DNA of 64,000 nt from WS-2 sp036507005 (GCA_036507005.1 DASXQT010000075.1:1-64000); one strand, 5' to 3'. Shown: positions 44,544 to 55,442, numbered from the stretch's first letter. Numbers and translations: made by a program. The notes: generated from the sequence alone by a model not told the origin.

Positions 44544-45635
44544 TTGATCGTTCGAAAGTTCCCGGTCGAACACGTCGAGCCGGTGTCGCTGCTCGGCCAG
44601 AACGACGCCAACCTCCGGCAGATCGAGCGCGCGCTCCCGGTGCGCATCACGCTCCGCGACGGGACCATCACCGTGGCGGGCGAGGACGAGGCGGTGAACT
44701 CCGCCGCGCGCGCCCTGCGCGAGCTGCTCGACCTGGCCGAGCGCGGCAAGGTGATCGAGGAGGCGGACGTCATGACCGCGCTCGGCCAGTCGCGCCGCAA
44801 CGGCAACGCCCCGCGACTCGCGGACGCCTACGAGGGCGCGCCCGGCTACAGCTTCGACCGCAAGGGCGTGCGCGCCCGCACCCCGACCCAGGCCGAGTAC
44901 CTGAAGGCCCTCGAGGAGCACGACGTGGTGTTCGCGATCGGCCCGGCCGGCACCGGCAAGACGTATCTCGCGGTGGCGGCCGCGGTGAACGCGCTGCGCA
45001 CCCGCAAGGTGGACCGCATCGTGCTCGTGCGCCCCGCCGTCGAGGCGGGCGAGAGCCTGGGCTTCCTGCCCGGCGACATGCAGGAGAAGGTGGATCCCTA
45101 CCTGCGCCCGATGTACGACGCGCTCTCCGACCTGATGTCGTTCGACAAGATGCGCCGCTACATCGAGCTGGGCGTGATCGAGATCGCGCCGCTCGCCTTC
45201 ATGCGCGGGCGCACGCTCCACAACTCGTACGTGATCCTCGACGAGGCCCAGAACACCACGGTGCGCCAGATGAAGATGTTCCTCACCCGCATGGGCGTGA
45301 ACTCGCGCGCCGTGATCACCGGCGACGTCACGCAGATCGACCTGCGCGATCCCGACAGCTCGGGGCTGGTGAAGATCCAGACCATCCTCTCGGGTGTGCC
45401 GGGCGTGCAGTTCGTCTACTTCCACCCCGAGGACGTGGTGCGCCACCGCCTGGTGCGCGAGATCATCCGCGCCTTCGAGGCCTTCCACGCCCGCCAGAAC
45501 GGCAAGGTCGAGGACGGCGTGGGCACCGCGCTCGATCCCCGCGAGGCGGAGGACGCCGCCGAGCCGACGCGCGCCGAACCGCAGCCTCCCGGGGCCGCGG
45601 AAGGCGGCGAGACCGGGCGCGGACCCTCGATCTGA
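44544..45635 (+). CDS. phoH: PhoH-like ATPase
   Basis: 363 residues from TTG 44544. N-terminal KH-like part (about 10-75), then a P-loop ATPase with Walker A GPAGTGKTYLA, LVRPAVEAGESLGFLPGDMQ, the PhoH-specific APLAFMRGRTLHNSYVILDE (Walker B ILDEAQNT) and RAVITGDVTQIDLRDPDSSG. PhoH proteins with YbeY are linked to RNA metabolism and ribosome maturation; the conserved phoH-pgpH-ybeY order is seen here. Transcription is preceded by a leader RNA with terminator. Confidence 0.94.
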   Translation: MIVRKFPVEHVEPVSLLGQNDANLRQIERALPVRITLRDGTITVAGEDEAVNSAARALRELLDLAERGKVIEEADVMTALGQSRRNGNAPRLADAYEGAPGYSFDRKGVRARTPTQAEYLKALEEHDVVFAIGPAGTGKTYLAVAAAVNALRTRKVDRIVLVRPAVEAGESLGFLPGDMQEKVDPYLRPMYDALSDLMSFDKMRRYIELGVIEIAPLAFMRGRTLHNSYVILDEAQNTTVRQMKMFLTRMGVNSRAVITGDVTQIDLRDPDSSGLVKIQTILSGVPGVQFVYFHPEDVVRHRLVREIIRAFEAFHARQNGKVEDGVGTALDPREAEDAAEPTRAEPQPPGAAEGGETGRGPSI

Positions 45636-45665
45636 TCCGGCCCGCGCCGGATCGCCCCTGACGCC

Positions 45666-47891
45666 ATGACCGAAACGGACGTCGCCCCGCTGCCCGCCCT
45701 GCCCGATCGCGCGCGATCGGTGCGTTGGGGCTACTACGCGGTTCGCGCCCTGCTCGTAATCGTGCTGCTCGCGCTCGCGGGCGCGCTGCCGCGCGGCCCG
45801 CGCACCCCCGAGCGCTACCGCTACCGCGAGGGGGAGATCGCGCGCGAGCGCGTGGTCGCGCCCTACGACTTCCGGGTCGAGAAGGACGAGCCCACGCTGC
45901 GCCGCGAGCAGCAGCAGGCGGCGGCCGCCGTGCCTCCGGTGTTCATGGTGGACGCGCGCGCCTCTTCCGAGATGCTGAGCCGCTTCGCCGCGTTCCAGCA
46001 GCAGGCGCTCGCCGCGGTGCTCGACTCCGCGCTTCCGCCCGCCGGGCGCGCGGCGCGGCTCGGGGCGCTGGGCGTCCCGCTCACCGAGGAGAGCGCGGCG
46101 GCGCTCGCGGCCCCCGGCCGCGCGCGGCGCACCCTCGAGCTGCTCGGCGAGTGGCTGCGGGCGGTGTACGAGTCCGGCATCGTGGTCGAGAAGCGCGGCG
46201 ACCAGCTTCTCGGCTACGACACCGTGAACGTGCGCGAGGGCGAGCGTGAGACACCGCGCACGGCGAGCGGGCTCTACGACCGGCGCGAGGCGCTGGCCTT
46301 CATCGAGCGCCGCGCGCACAGCGCGTTCTCCGGCGACGCGCAGGGCCAGAAGCTGGTGGGCGAGATGGCCGCGCCCTTCGTCCAGCCCAGCGTGCTCTAC
46401 GACCGCGCCGAGACCGAATGGCGGCGGGTGCAGGCCCAGTCCCAGGTGCCGGCCACCATCGGGTTCGTGCAGAAGGACGAGCTGCTGGTGGACGCGAACC
46501 AGCGGGTCACGCACGATGCGCTGCTCAGGCTGCGCTCGCTGCGCAACCTCGAGGAGGCCCGCCGCGGGCGCAGCGATCACCTCTACCCGCCGCTCGCGCG
46601 CATGCTGCTCATCCTGCTCTTCATCGCCGTGTTCTCGAGCTACCTGCGCATGGAGCTGCCGGGCGTCTACCGCGACAACGCCATGCTCGCCATGTTCACC
46701 CTGCTCACCGCGGTGGTGATGGTGGTGAGCGAGGCTCTGGTGGGCGTGCTCGGGGTCTCCGAGTTCACGGTGCCGCTGGCGCTCGCGCCCCTGGTGGTGG
46801 CCTCGCTGCTCGAGAAGCGGCCGGCGCTGGTGTTCACGCTGGTGCTCGCGGTCGCGGTCTCCGCCGTGGGCGAGATGCACGCGCCGTTCGCTCCGGTCGC
46901 GGCGCTGAGCGGCGTGACCGCCGTGTACTCGGTGTCGCGCCTGCGCCACCGCTGGCACTTCGCGCGCGCCACGCTCACCATCGCCGGCGCCACGCTCGCT
47001 GCCATCCTGGCCTGGGACCTGGCGCGGGCGGTGCCGCTCTCCACCCTGGCGCGCGACGCGCTGTGGGGCGGGCTCAACAGCTTCCTCTCGGTGTCGATCG
47101 CGTTCCTGCTGCTGCCGCCGGTCGAGCACCTCTTCGGCCTCACCTCCGACATCACGCTGCTCGAGCTGTCCGACCTCAACCGCCCGCTCCTCAAGCGCCT
47201 GCAGCTCGAGGTGCCCGGCACCTACCACCACAGCATGGTGGTGGGGAGCCTGGCCGAGGCCGCGGCCGAGGCGCTGGGCGCCAACTCGCTGCTGGCGCGG
47301 GTGTCGGCCTACTACCACGACATCGGCAAGCTCTCGAAGCCCGAGTACTTCGCCGAGAACGAGCCGGTCTCCTCGCGCAGCCGCCACGAGAAGCTCGCGC
47401 CCAGCATGAGCGCGCTGGTGGTGCGCTCGCACATCAGCGAGGGCCTGGAGCTGGCGCGCAAGGAGCGCCTGCCCCGCGCGGTGCAGAACGCGATCCCCGA
47501 GCACCACGGCACCATGGTGATGGCGTTCTTCTACGTGAAGGCGCAGGAGCTTGACGCCGCCGTGCGCCGCGAGGACTACTGCTACCCCGGCCCCAAGCCG
47601 CGCTCGCGCGAGACCGCGATCCTGATGCTCGCCGACGGCGTCGAGGGCGCCTCGCGCGCGCTCGCCGAGCCCACGCCGAGCCGCATCCGCGGCCTCGTCA
47701 CGCGCATCATCGAGGAGCGCGTGCAGGAGGGCCAGCTCGACGACTGCGGGCTCACGCTCCAGGAGCTGGCCAAGATCCGCGAGGCCTTCATCCCGGTGCT
47801 GACCGCGATCTTCCACGTGCGCGCGCCCTACCCCGAAGATCCGCGCAAGCGCGCGCGCGCCGACGCCGAGGCGCGCCGCGAGCCCTCGTAG
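45666..47891 (+). CDS. 7TM-HD phosphodiesterase (PgpH-like)
   Basis: 741 residues. One N-terminal helix (YYAVRALLVIVLLALAGALP), a large extracytoplasmic domain (about 45-305), seven transmembrane helices (about 310-500) and a cytosolic HDIG domain: HH at YHHSMVVGSLAEAAAEALG (about 520), HDIGKLSKPEYF (about 551) and downstream metal ligands IPEHHGTMVMAFFY and LMLADGVEGASRAL. In Listeria and relatives PgpH degrades cyclic di-AMP; the enzyme activity here is by homology. Sits between phoH and ybeY. Confidence 0.92.
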   Translation: MTETDVAPLPALPDRARSVRWGYYAVRALLVIVLLALAGALPRGPRTPERYRYREGEIARERVVAPYDFRVEKDEPTLRREQQQAAAAVPPVFMVDARASSEMLSRFAAFQQQALAAVLDSALPPAGRAARLGALGVPLTEESAAALAAPGRARRTLELLGEWLRAVYESGIVVEKRGDQLLGYDTVNVREGERETPRTASGLYDRREALAFIERRAHSAFSGDAQGQKLVGEMAAPFVQPSVLYDRAETEWRRVQAQSQVPATIGFVQKDELLVDANQRVTHDALLRLRSLRNLEEARRGRSDHLYPPLARMLLILLFIAVFSSYLRMELPGVYRDNAMLAMFTLLTAVVMVVSEALVGVLGVSEFTVPLALAPLVVASLLEKRPALVFTLVLAVAVSAVGEMHAPFAPVAALSGVTAVYSVSRLRHRWHFARATLTIAGATLAAILAWDLARAVPLSTLARDALWGGLNSFLSVSIAFLLLPPVEHLFGLTSDITLLELSDLNRPLLKRLQLEVPGTYHHSMVVGSLAEAAAEALGANSLLARVSAYYHDIGKLSKPEYFAENEPVSSRSRHEKLAPSMSALVVRSHISEGLELARKERLPRAVQNAIPEHHGTMVMAFFYVKAQELDAAVRREDYCYPGPKPRSRETAILMLADGVEGASRALAEPTPSRIRGLVTRIIEERVQEGQLDDCGLTLQELAKIREAFIPVLTAIFHVRAPYPEDPRKRARADAEARREPS

Positions 47892-47937
47892 TCGGGCCCG
47901 GCCGCCGGGTGCGCCGCGCGCGCGCAGCACGATCACG

Positions 47938-48435
47938 CTGAAGGCGCCGCGCGGGCTCGCGGGGCTCGCCCCGCCGCTGCGGATGCTGGTGCGCGCCGCG
48001 CTCGCCGCGGAGGGCCGGCGGGCGGGCGAGATCGGCGTGGTGCTCGCCGCCGACGCCGAGCTGCGCGCCCTCAATCGCCGCTGGCGCGGCATCGACCGCG
48101 CGACCGACGTGCTGAGCTTCGAGTACGGCGAGCGCGACGGGCGCCGCGTCTCCGGCGATCTCGTGATCTCGATGGATCGCGTGGGCGAGCAGGCGCGGCG
48201 CTTTCGGGTGACCGAGGGGCGGGAGCTGGCGCGGCTCGCCGTCCACGGCGCGCTCCATCTCGCGGGGCTCGATCACGCAAGGCCCGGCGAGCGGCGCCAC
48301 ATGCGGCTGCGCGAGGACCGGGCGCTGCGCGCCGCGGCCGCCGCGGTGCGGGCGCTCGAGCGCGCGCTCGCGCGCGGGCGCGGACGACAACAGGGCGTGG
48401 TCTCGGCGTCACTTTCGCGCGCAACCCAAACCTGA
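47938..48435 (+). CDS. ybeY: Endoribonuclease YbeY (16S rRNA maturation / ribosome quality control)
   Basis: The metal site HGALHLAGLDHARPGERRHM (three His) and RATDVLSFEYGERDGRRVSG-DLVIS are diagnostic. The frame has ATG 47983 at residue 16 of the likely protein; the family usually has about 15-20 residues before LR.LVR.AL..EG, so the true start may be the rare CTG 47938 used for these coordinates, or ATG 47983 with a short N-terminus. About 25 extra Arg/Ala-rich residues follow the conserved core. Confidence 0.85.
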   Translation: MKAPRGLAGLAPPLRMLVRAALAAEGRRAGEIGVVLAADAELRALNRRWRGIDRATDVLSFEYGERDGRRVSGDLVISMDRVGEQARRFRVTEGRELARLAVHGALHLAGLDHARPGERRHMRLREDRALRAAAAAVRALERALARGRGRQQGVVSASLSRATQT

Positions 48436-48448
48436 TAGAACCCGCATC

Positions 48449-48970
48449 ATGCTACGCGGCGCCGCCATCATTCCTGCCGAACGCATCCAGTCCATGATTC
48501 TCCTCATTCGAGGAGAGAAGGTGATGCTCGACCAGGACCTTGCCAATCTCTACGGAACGACTACCAAGAGGCTCAACGAGGCCGTGAAGCGTAACCGAAG
48601 GCGCTTCCCGCCCGATTTCATGTTCGAGCTTACGCATCAAGAGGTTGCGGGTTTGAGGTCGCAGATTGCGACCTCAAAGCTCTCAGCCCGCGGGGGCCGC
48701 CGCTACCTGCCGCACGTGTTCACCGAGCAGGGAGTCGCGATGCTCTCCTCGGTTCTCAATAGCGAACGCGCCGTCCAGGTCAACATCCTCATCATGCGTG
48801 CTTTCGTGAAGCTCAGGCGACTTCTGGCCACGCACGCGGAGCTGGCCCGGAAGCTCGACGCGCTCGAGCGAGAATACGACGCGCAGTTCAAGATCGTTTT
48901 CGATGCCATCCGAGAACTCATGGAGCCGCCCGAGCCCAAGAAGCGCCGGCTCGGATTCCGCAGCGACTGA
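48449..48970 (+). CDS. ORF6N-domain protein
   Basis: 173 residues. IPAERIQSMILLIRGEKVML-DQDLANLYGTTTKRLNEAVK-RNRRRFPPDFMFELTHQEV is the ORF6N domain, a DNA-binding module of phage and plasmid origin, followed by RRYLPHVFTEQGVAMLSSVL and a C-terminal coiled coil (LRRLLATHAELARKLDALER). Lower GC and AAG/AAC-rich codons set it apart from its neighbours, pointing to horizontal transfer. It stands alone; no other phage gene is near. Confidence 0.88.
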   Translation: MLRGAAIIPAERIQSMILLIRGEKVMLDQDLANLYGTTTKRLNEAVKRNRRRFPPDFMFELTHQEVAGLRSQIATSKLSARGGRRYLPHVFTEQGVAMLSSVLNSERAVQVNILIMRAFVKLRRLLATHAELARKLDALEREYDAQFKIVFDAIRELMEPPEPKKRRLGFRSD

Positions 48971-49034
48971 GCGCGTGGCCTGCGTCGAGCGACGACCGAG
49001 ATCGAGATCGCTTCCGAGCGGGCGGGAGAAGACC

Positions 49035-49871
49035 ATGCGCCGATTCCTGCTCGCCGCGATCGCCGCGCTCGCAACGCTCGCCGCCGCCGGCGCGGCGGCC
49101 GCGGCCGATCTCAACGCCGGGATCGAGCACCGCATCCTGAGGGCCGACAGCGTTCGCGTGGCGCGGATCCGCGAGCCGGTCTCGGGCGAGTCGGGCGTGG
49201 CGGGCGACGACCGCCTCGACGACTTCATCGTCGAGCGCCCGGGGAGCGCCGACCCCGCCTGGAAGGCCGCCATGGCCGAGCTGCTGGCGCGCGCGATGCG
49301 CCGCTACCCGGAGCCCGCGGTCTGCCGCCGCGAGCCGCGCCCGCGACAGGTCCTCTTCGGCCTCCAGTTCTTCACCGGCGACCTGCGCACGTCGTTCATC
49401 GTCTATCTCTCCGACCGCTGCATCGAGTTCTGGACCGCGCGCGTCTTCGAGGGCTCCACCGAGATGCACGACTTCTCCCCCCGCTTCCTTGCGCTGCTCA
49501 AGCAGGTGTTCCCGTCGGACACCACGGTCCGCCATCTGGACCTCTCGGGCACCATCTCGTGCGAGGACTACCACCGCGAGCACCCGGAGGCGGCCGTCGT
49601 CGAGCAGCTTCCGGAGGCCACCCGGCGCGTGCCGCCCGCGTACCCGAGGGCGGCGAAGAAGGCGAAGATCGAAGGCGAGGTGGTGCTGGAGGCCATGGTC
49701 GGAGCGGACGGCGCCGTGGGCGAAGTGCGGGTCTCGAAGTCCGTGCCCGAGCTCGACGCCGCGGCCATCGCCTCGGTGCTCGAGTGGCGCTTCGCGCCCG
49801 CGCTCGACTGCCGGGGGCAGCCGGTCGCCTGCCGGATCGTGATCCCGGTACAGTTCACGCTGAGCCGGTAG
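49035..49871 (+). CDS. Exported protein with TonB-type C-terminal domain
   Basis: 278 residues. Signal peptide MRRFLLAAIAALATLAAAGAAAAA with no inner-membrane anchor, an N-terminal domain (about 25-180) that I do not recognise, and a C-terminal TonB module (about 190-278): RVPPAYPRAAKKAKIEGEVV, LEAMVGADGAVGEVRVSKSV and a final IPVQFTLSR strand. Classical TonB keeps its anchor helix; here export signal plus TonB domain suggests a free periplasmic or outer-membrane-associated protein rather than an energy transducer. ATG 49035 follows GGGAGAAG. Confidence 0.75.
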   Translation: MRRFLLAAIAALATLAAAGAAAAADLNAGIEHRILRADSVRVARIREPVSGESGVAGDDRLDDFIVERPGSADPAWKAAMAELLARAMRRYPEPAVCRREPRPRQVLFGLQFFTGDLRTSFIVYLSDRCIEFWTARVFEGSTEMHDFSPRFLALLKQVFPSDTTVRHLDLSGTISCEDYHREHPEAAVVEQLPEATRRVPPAYPRAAKKAKIEGEVVLEAMVGADGAVGEVRVSKSVPELDAAAIASVLEWRFAPALDCRGQPVACRIVIPVQFTLSR

Positions 49872-49966
49872 ATCCCGCGCCCATCCGCGCGACGTGACCG
49901 CCGCACCCCGGACGCGCTACATTTGCCTCGGCTACTCACCCCATCTCCGAGGAGAGAGATCGACCG

Positions 49967-50713
49967 ATGACGCCCCCCCAGAAAAAGCGCGCCCGTGGCC
50001 CCGGGGTCATGGGCCGGATGCGCAACTACCTGCTCGCCGGGATCCTGGTGCTGCTGCCCTCGGCGCTCACGGTCTGGGTGCTGCTCCTGCTCTTCAACCG
50101 GGTGGACAACCTGCTCGGCCGCTACCTGCGCTTCGAGTTCCTCGACTACCGGCGCATCCCGGGGCTCGGACTGCTCGCCACGGTGCTGCTGCTCATGCTC
50201 GTGGGCTGGGTGGCGTCGTGGATCGGCGCCCGCCCGCTGGTGCGCATGTGGGACCGGCTGTTCACCCGCATCCCCGGCATCGGGATCGTCTACGGCTCGA
50301 CCAAGTCGCTGGGCGAGGCGTTCCTGAACCAGCAGGAGCAGGCGTTCCGCCAGGTCGTGCTCGTGCCCTGGCCGCACCCCGGCATGTGGCGCATCGGGTT
50401 CGTCACCGGGCCCCCGGGCCCGGACGTGCGCGGGCTGCTCTCGAGCGACATCGAGGTGGTGTTCGTGCCGCACACGCCCAATCCGGCGTCGGGGTTCGTC
50501 CACTACGTCCCGCGCAAGGACATCATCTACCTCGACTGGCCGATCGAGGACGGGCTCAAGGTGATCGTCTCGGGGGGCGTCGTGCAGCCCGACATGGAGC
50601 GCGTGAACGCCACGCGAGCCGCGCGCGGTCTCGAGCCGGCCGCCCCGCACCCGCTGGCGTCGGGGCAGGCGGGGCCGGAGGGCGCTCCGGCCTCCGGAGC
50701 CGCCGAGGGCTGA
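49967..50713 (+). CDS. DUF502-family membrane protein
   Basis: 248 residues. Two helices (NYLLAGILVLLPSALTVWVL and LGLLATVLLLMLVGWVASWI), then a soluble domain with RMWDRLFTRIPGIGIVYGST, KSLGEAFL, PWPHPGMWRIGFVTG and VFVPHTPNPASGFVHYVP, the DUF502 signature. C-terminal tail low-complexity. Ribosome site GAGGAGAGAG. It lies three bases before recO. Confidence 0.88.
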   Translation: MTPPQKKRARGPGVMGRMRNYLLAGILVLLPSALTVWVLLLLFNRVDNLLGRYLRFEFLDYRRIPGLGLLATVLLLMLVGWVASWIGARPLVRMWDRLFTRIPGIGIVYGSTKSLGEAFLNQQEQAFRQVVLVPWPHPGMWRIGFVTGPPGPDVRGLLSSDIEVVFVPHTPNPASGFVHYVPRKDIIYLDWPIEDGLKVIVSGGVVQPDMERVNATRAARGLEPAAPHPLASGQAGPEGAPASGAAEG

Positions 50714-50715
50714 CC

Positions 50716-51491
50716 GTGGCGCTGGTCCAAAGCGAAGGGATCGTCCTCAAGACTCACGCGCTCGGCGACACCAGCCGGATCGCGGTGGTCTACACCCGCG
50801 AGCGCGGGATGGTGAAGCTGGTGGCGAAGGGCGCGCGCAAGACGCCGAGCCGCTTCGGCTACGCGCTCGAGCCGCTGACCCGCGGGCGCTACGTCTACTA
50901 CTGGAAGCCCGACCGCGACCTCCACCTGCTCTCGCAGGCCGACACGATCGCGCCCACCGGGAGCCGGCTCACGGAGCTCACGCGGCTCGCGCACGCCGAG
51001 GCGGCGATCGAGCTGATCGACCGCCTGGTGTGGGGCGAGGAGCCGCACGCCGAGCTGTTCGATCTGCTCGCCGTGACCCTCGAGGCGGTGACCGCGGCCC
51101 CGGCCGAGGGGCTCGCGGCGCTCACCATCGCCTTCGAGCTCCAGGTCGCGAGCCTGCTCGGCTACCGCCCGCGGCTCGACGCCTGCGCGCGCTGCGGCGG
51201 GGCGCTCTCGCCGCGGCGCCTGTTCTCGCCGGCGATCGGCGGGTTGCTGTGCGACCGCTGCGCCGCGACCGAGGCCACCGTGACGCTCTCGGCCGACGCG
51301 CTCGCGGGCCTCGCGCTTCTGCTCACGCGGCCGGTGGCGGAAGCCGGCGCCTACCTCGAGGTGCGGCGCACGGGCGAGATCCTGCGGGTGGTGGATGCGT
51401 TCCTCCGGCATCACTTCCAGCGCTTCCGCGGGCTGCGCTCGCTCGACATGCTGCGCGCCCTGCCCCGCGCGCGCTCCGACGAGGAGACGCC

Positions 51492-51504
<13 letters not shown>
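50716..51504 (+). CDS. recO: DNA repair protein RecO
   Basis: 262 residues from GTG 50716. N-terminal OB fold (QSEGIVLKTHALGDTSRIAV, YTRERGMVKLVAKGARK), helical middle part, and a zinc ribbon CARCGGAL...LLCDRCA (about 157-180). RecO loads RecA at gaps together with RecR. The gene end overlaps the glyQ start by 13 bases; recO next to glyQS is a common arrangement. Confidence 0.92.
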
Positions 51505-52444
<940 letters not shown>

Positions 52445-52448
<4 letters not shown>

Positions 52449-54775
52449 GCCGGCGCGCGAGCCCGCCCCGGGCGCGCGCCCCGCGCGTGGGCACGCCGCG
52501 GGCGGCGCGCCGGGCCGGGCAGGAGACGCGGGGAGCGAGCGCGAGCTCCCGCCGCGCGTCCGGCGCTGACGCAACGCCCGCGCCACGGCGCGCGCCCGGC
52601 GACAAGCCCGCGCCTCGCCCCGCGCGTGCGGAAGGCGCGAGCCTCGACCTCCTGCTCGAGATCGGCGTCGAGGAGCTGCCCGCGGGCTACGTGCCCCCGG
52701 CGCTCGAGCAGCTCGAGCGCGGCGCGGCCGCGATGCTGGCCGAGCTGAGGCTCGCGTGCGGCGAGATCCGCACGCTCGGCACGCCGCGGCGGCTCGCGCT
52801 CGTCGCGCACGGGCTCGCCGCGCGCCAGACCGACGCGAGCGAGGAGGTCCAGGGCCCCGCGGTGCGGGTGGCGTACGACGCGGAGGGCAAGCCGACGCGG
52901 GCGCTGCTCGGGTTCTGCGCGGCGCGCGGGGTCGACCCCGCGGCGGTGCGCCGGGTCGCGACGCCGAAGGGCGAGTACGTCGCGGTCACGGTGCGCCACG
53001 AAGGCAAGCCCGCGCTCGAGGTGCTGCCGGGACCGCTCGCCGCGCTGGCCCAGCGGCTCTCGTTCCCCAAGATGATGCGCTGGCTCGCGGACGAGACCCG
53101 CTTCGCCCGGCCGGTGCGATGGCTCTCGGCGCTGCTCGGAGGCGAGATCGTGGCGGTGCGCGCCTTCGCGCTCGAGGCGGGGCGCGAGTCGCGCGGCCAC
53201 CGGTTCCTGGCACCCGAGCCGGTCGAGATCGCGGGCCCGGCGAGCTACGTCGAGGCGCTGGAGAAGCGCCGCGTCGTGGCCGACCACCGCGACCGGGCCG
53301 CGCGCCTCGGCGGGCAGATCGAGGCCGCGGCGCTCGAGGCGGGCGGGCGCGTGGTGGCGGACGAGGAGCTGGCCGGGATCGTGAATTTCATGGTCGAGTG
53401 GCCCACCGCTTTCTCCGGGCGGTTCGAGGAGCGCTACCTCGACCTGCCGCGCGAGGTGATCGTCACCGCGCTGCGCGAGCACCAGCGCTTCTTCGCGGTC
53501 GAGGACGAAGCGGGCCGCCTGCTGCCGGCCTTCGTCGCGGTGCGCGATGGCGACGAGCGCGGGCTCGACCAGGTGCGCAAGGGGAACGAGGACGTGCTGA
53601 TCGCGCGGCTCCAGGACGCGCGCTTCTACTGGCAGACCGACCTCAAGCATCCGCCCGCGGAGCGGGTGGATGCGCTCGCGGCCGTGGTGTGGATCGAGGG
53701 GCTCGGGACGCTGCGCGACAAGGCGGCGCGGCTGGAGTCGCTGTGCGACTGGCTCGCGGCGCGCTTTGCGCCCGGTGCGGCCGCCGACGCGCGGCGCGCG
53801 GCGCTGCTGTGCAAGACCGACCTGCTCTCCGAGATGATCGGGAGCGGCAAGGAGTATGCGAGCCTCGAAGGCGTGATGGGCGGGCACTACGCGCGGCGCG
53901 CGGGCGAGCCCGAGGCGGTGGCGGCCGCGATCGCCGAGCACTACCGGCCGCGCGGCCCCGGCGACGCGCTCCCGGCGACCGAGGCGGGGGTGGTGCTGGC
54001 GCTCGCGGACAAGCTCGACCACGTGGCGGGGGCGTTCGTGGCCGGCAAGGTTCCGAGCGGGAGCGAGGATCCCTACGGCGTGCGGCGGGCCGCGAACGGC
54101 GTGGTGCGGATCGCGATCGAGCGCGACCTCCGGCTCGACCTGCGGGAGGCGACCCTGCAGGCCACCGCCCCCTTCTTCGCCGCCGACATGGAGCTGCCGC
54201 AGGCCGAGATCGTGCGCACGCTCGGCGAGTTCTGGCGCGGGCGGGTCGAGGCGGCGCTCGAGGAGCGCGGCGTTCCCTACGACGCGCGCGAGGCGGCGCT
54301 CGAGGCGCGCCTCGTGCTCGACGGCGTTGCCCGCGGGCGGCCGGGCTGGATCGACCCCGGCGACTGCCTGGAGCGCGCCCGCACGCTCACCGGCTTCCGC
54401 GGCGACGCGCGCTTCGAGCCGCTCGTGATCCTCTTCAAGCGCGTCGGCAACATCCTCAAGGCCGCGCCCGAGACCCTGCCCGACGCGCTCGACCGTGCGC
54501 GCCTGACCGAGGCCGCGGAGCACGAGCTGCTGGCCGCGCTCGAGGCGGCGCGCGGGCGCACCGCGCCGCTGTGGCGCGAGCGCCGCTACGAGAAGATCCT
54601 GCCCGCACTGCTCGAGATGGAGCAGGCGATCCACGGCTTCTTCGACCGCGTGCTGGTGAACGCCGACGACCTGCCGACCCGCCTGAACCGCCTGCGCCTT
54701 CTCACCGAGGTGCGCGAGCTGTTCGTGCGTGGCTGGGACCTGTCGCGCGTCGTCGTGGAAGGGGAGAAGGGCTGA
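52445..54775 (+). CDS. glyS: Glycyl-tRNA synthetase beta subunit with basic N-terminal extension
   Basis: 776 residues from GTG 52445. The normal protein begins at LDLLLEIGVEELPAGYVPPA (residue about 70), with LSFPKMMRWLADETRFARPV, HEHQ-like ALREHQRFFAVED and KTDLLSEMIGSGKEYASLEG; a C-terminal DALR-like anticodon-binding part ends in FDRVLVNADDLPTRLNRLRL. It recognises tRNA-Gly. The first ~67 residues are Arg/Ala/Pro/Ser-rich and absent from typical GlyS (~690 aa); they may be a genuine extension, or the real start may lie further down. Confidence 0.95.
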
Positions 54776-54836
54776 GGCGCCCCCGCGATTCCAGGGTGCA
54801 GTCCGGCACGGCGGCGGACGAAGACAGGAGGGCGTC

Positions 54837-55442
54837 ATGCGCATGATCTTGCCGGCACGAGCTCTCCGATCGGTGCTGGCCGCGGCTTTGCTCGCCGGCG
54901 CGGCCCTCCTCGCGGACGCGGCGCTCGCCCAGCGCTACGTCGAGAGCGAGCACCCCGACTTTCCCAGGATCAAGTACGCCGATTCGCTGGTCTCGGTGAA
55001 CGCCCGCTGCATCGTCAAGCAGTCGAAGCTCAACCTCAAGGTGCGGCCGGTGTACGTGAACTGGAGGCCGATCGGGTTCTGCTGAGGGACCTGTCCTGGG
55101 GTCTTCGTGAAAGACCCGGAGCGTTATCTCAAGGCGCAGAAGACGGATCTCAGGTGCGTCGTGAACCCCGGCGGCCACGCCGTGCTCGAGCCCAGCCGGC
55201 GGCTGTTCGTCAACTACGAGATCTTCTTCTTCTCGACCAAGGGCGCAATGGACCTGTTCCGCAGGAAGACGCTGGCCTACTGCGGGTGGCTCACCGATCC
55301 CGTGTCCGGCGAGCGCTTCAAGCCCACGGTCAGCTCGCCCAAGCTCGTCTATAAAGGTAGGCCCTACTACTTCTCGACCATCTCCACCCGCATGAAGTTC
55401 GAAGCCATGCCCGACAGCTTCGCGGTGCGAAGGGGGATGTGA
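54837..55442 (+). CDS. Exported YHS-like metal-site protein with in-frame TGA (candidate selenoprotein)
   Basis: From ATG 54837 (AGGAGG upstream) one frame runs to TGA 55440-55442 with a single internal TGA at 55083-55085. Read as selenocysteine it gives 201 residues: signal peptide about 1-31, AQRYVESEHPDFPRIKYADS, then RPIGFC-U83-GTCPGVFVKDPERYL. FCCxxCxxxFxxDPexYL is the usual shape of YHS/TRASH-like metal-binding sites, so the TGA stands where the second Cys of the CC pair is expected. The sequence after TGA continues convincingly (VNYEIFFFSTKGAMDLFRRK, FSTISTRMKFEAMPDSFAVR), and a hairpin follows at SECIS distance. Two separate genes or a pseudogene are the alternatives. Confidence 0.6.
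55099..55117 (+). promoter_or_regulatory. Candidate bacterial SECIS hairpin
   Basis: GGGTCTT (55099-55105) and AAGACCC (55111-55117) pair perfectly over 7 bp around the loop CGTGA. The stem begins 13 bases after the internal TGA and the loop 20 bases after it, with G as the second loop base. This meets the known rules for bacterial SECIS elements, which lie in the coding region directly 3' of UGA and are bound by SelB. Confidence 0.5.

Noticed and set aside
44520..48092. 1190-codon antisense frame across phoH-pgpH
   Set aside because: Shadow frame; the plus strand encodes conserved PhoH and 7TM-HD proteins.
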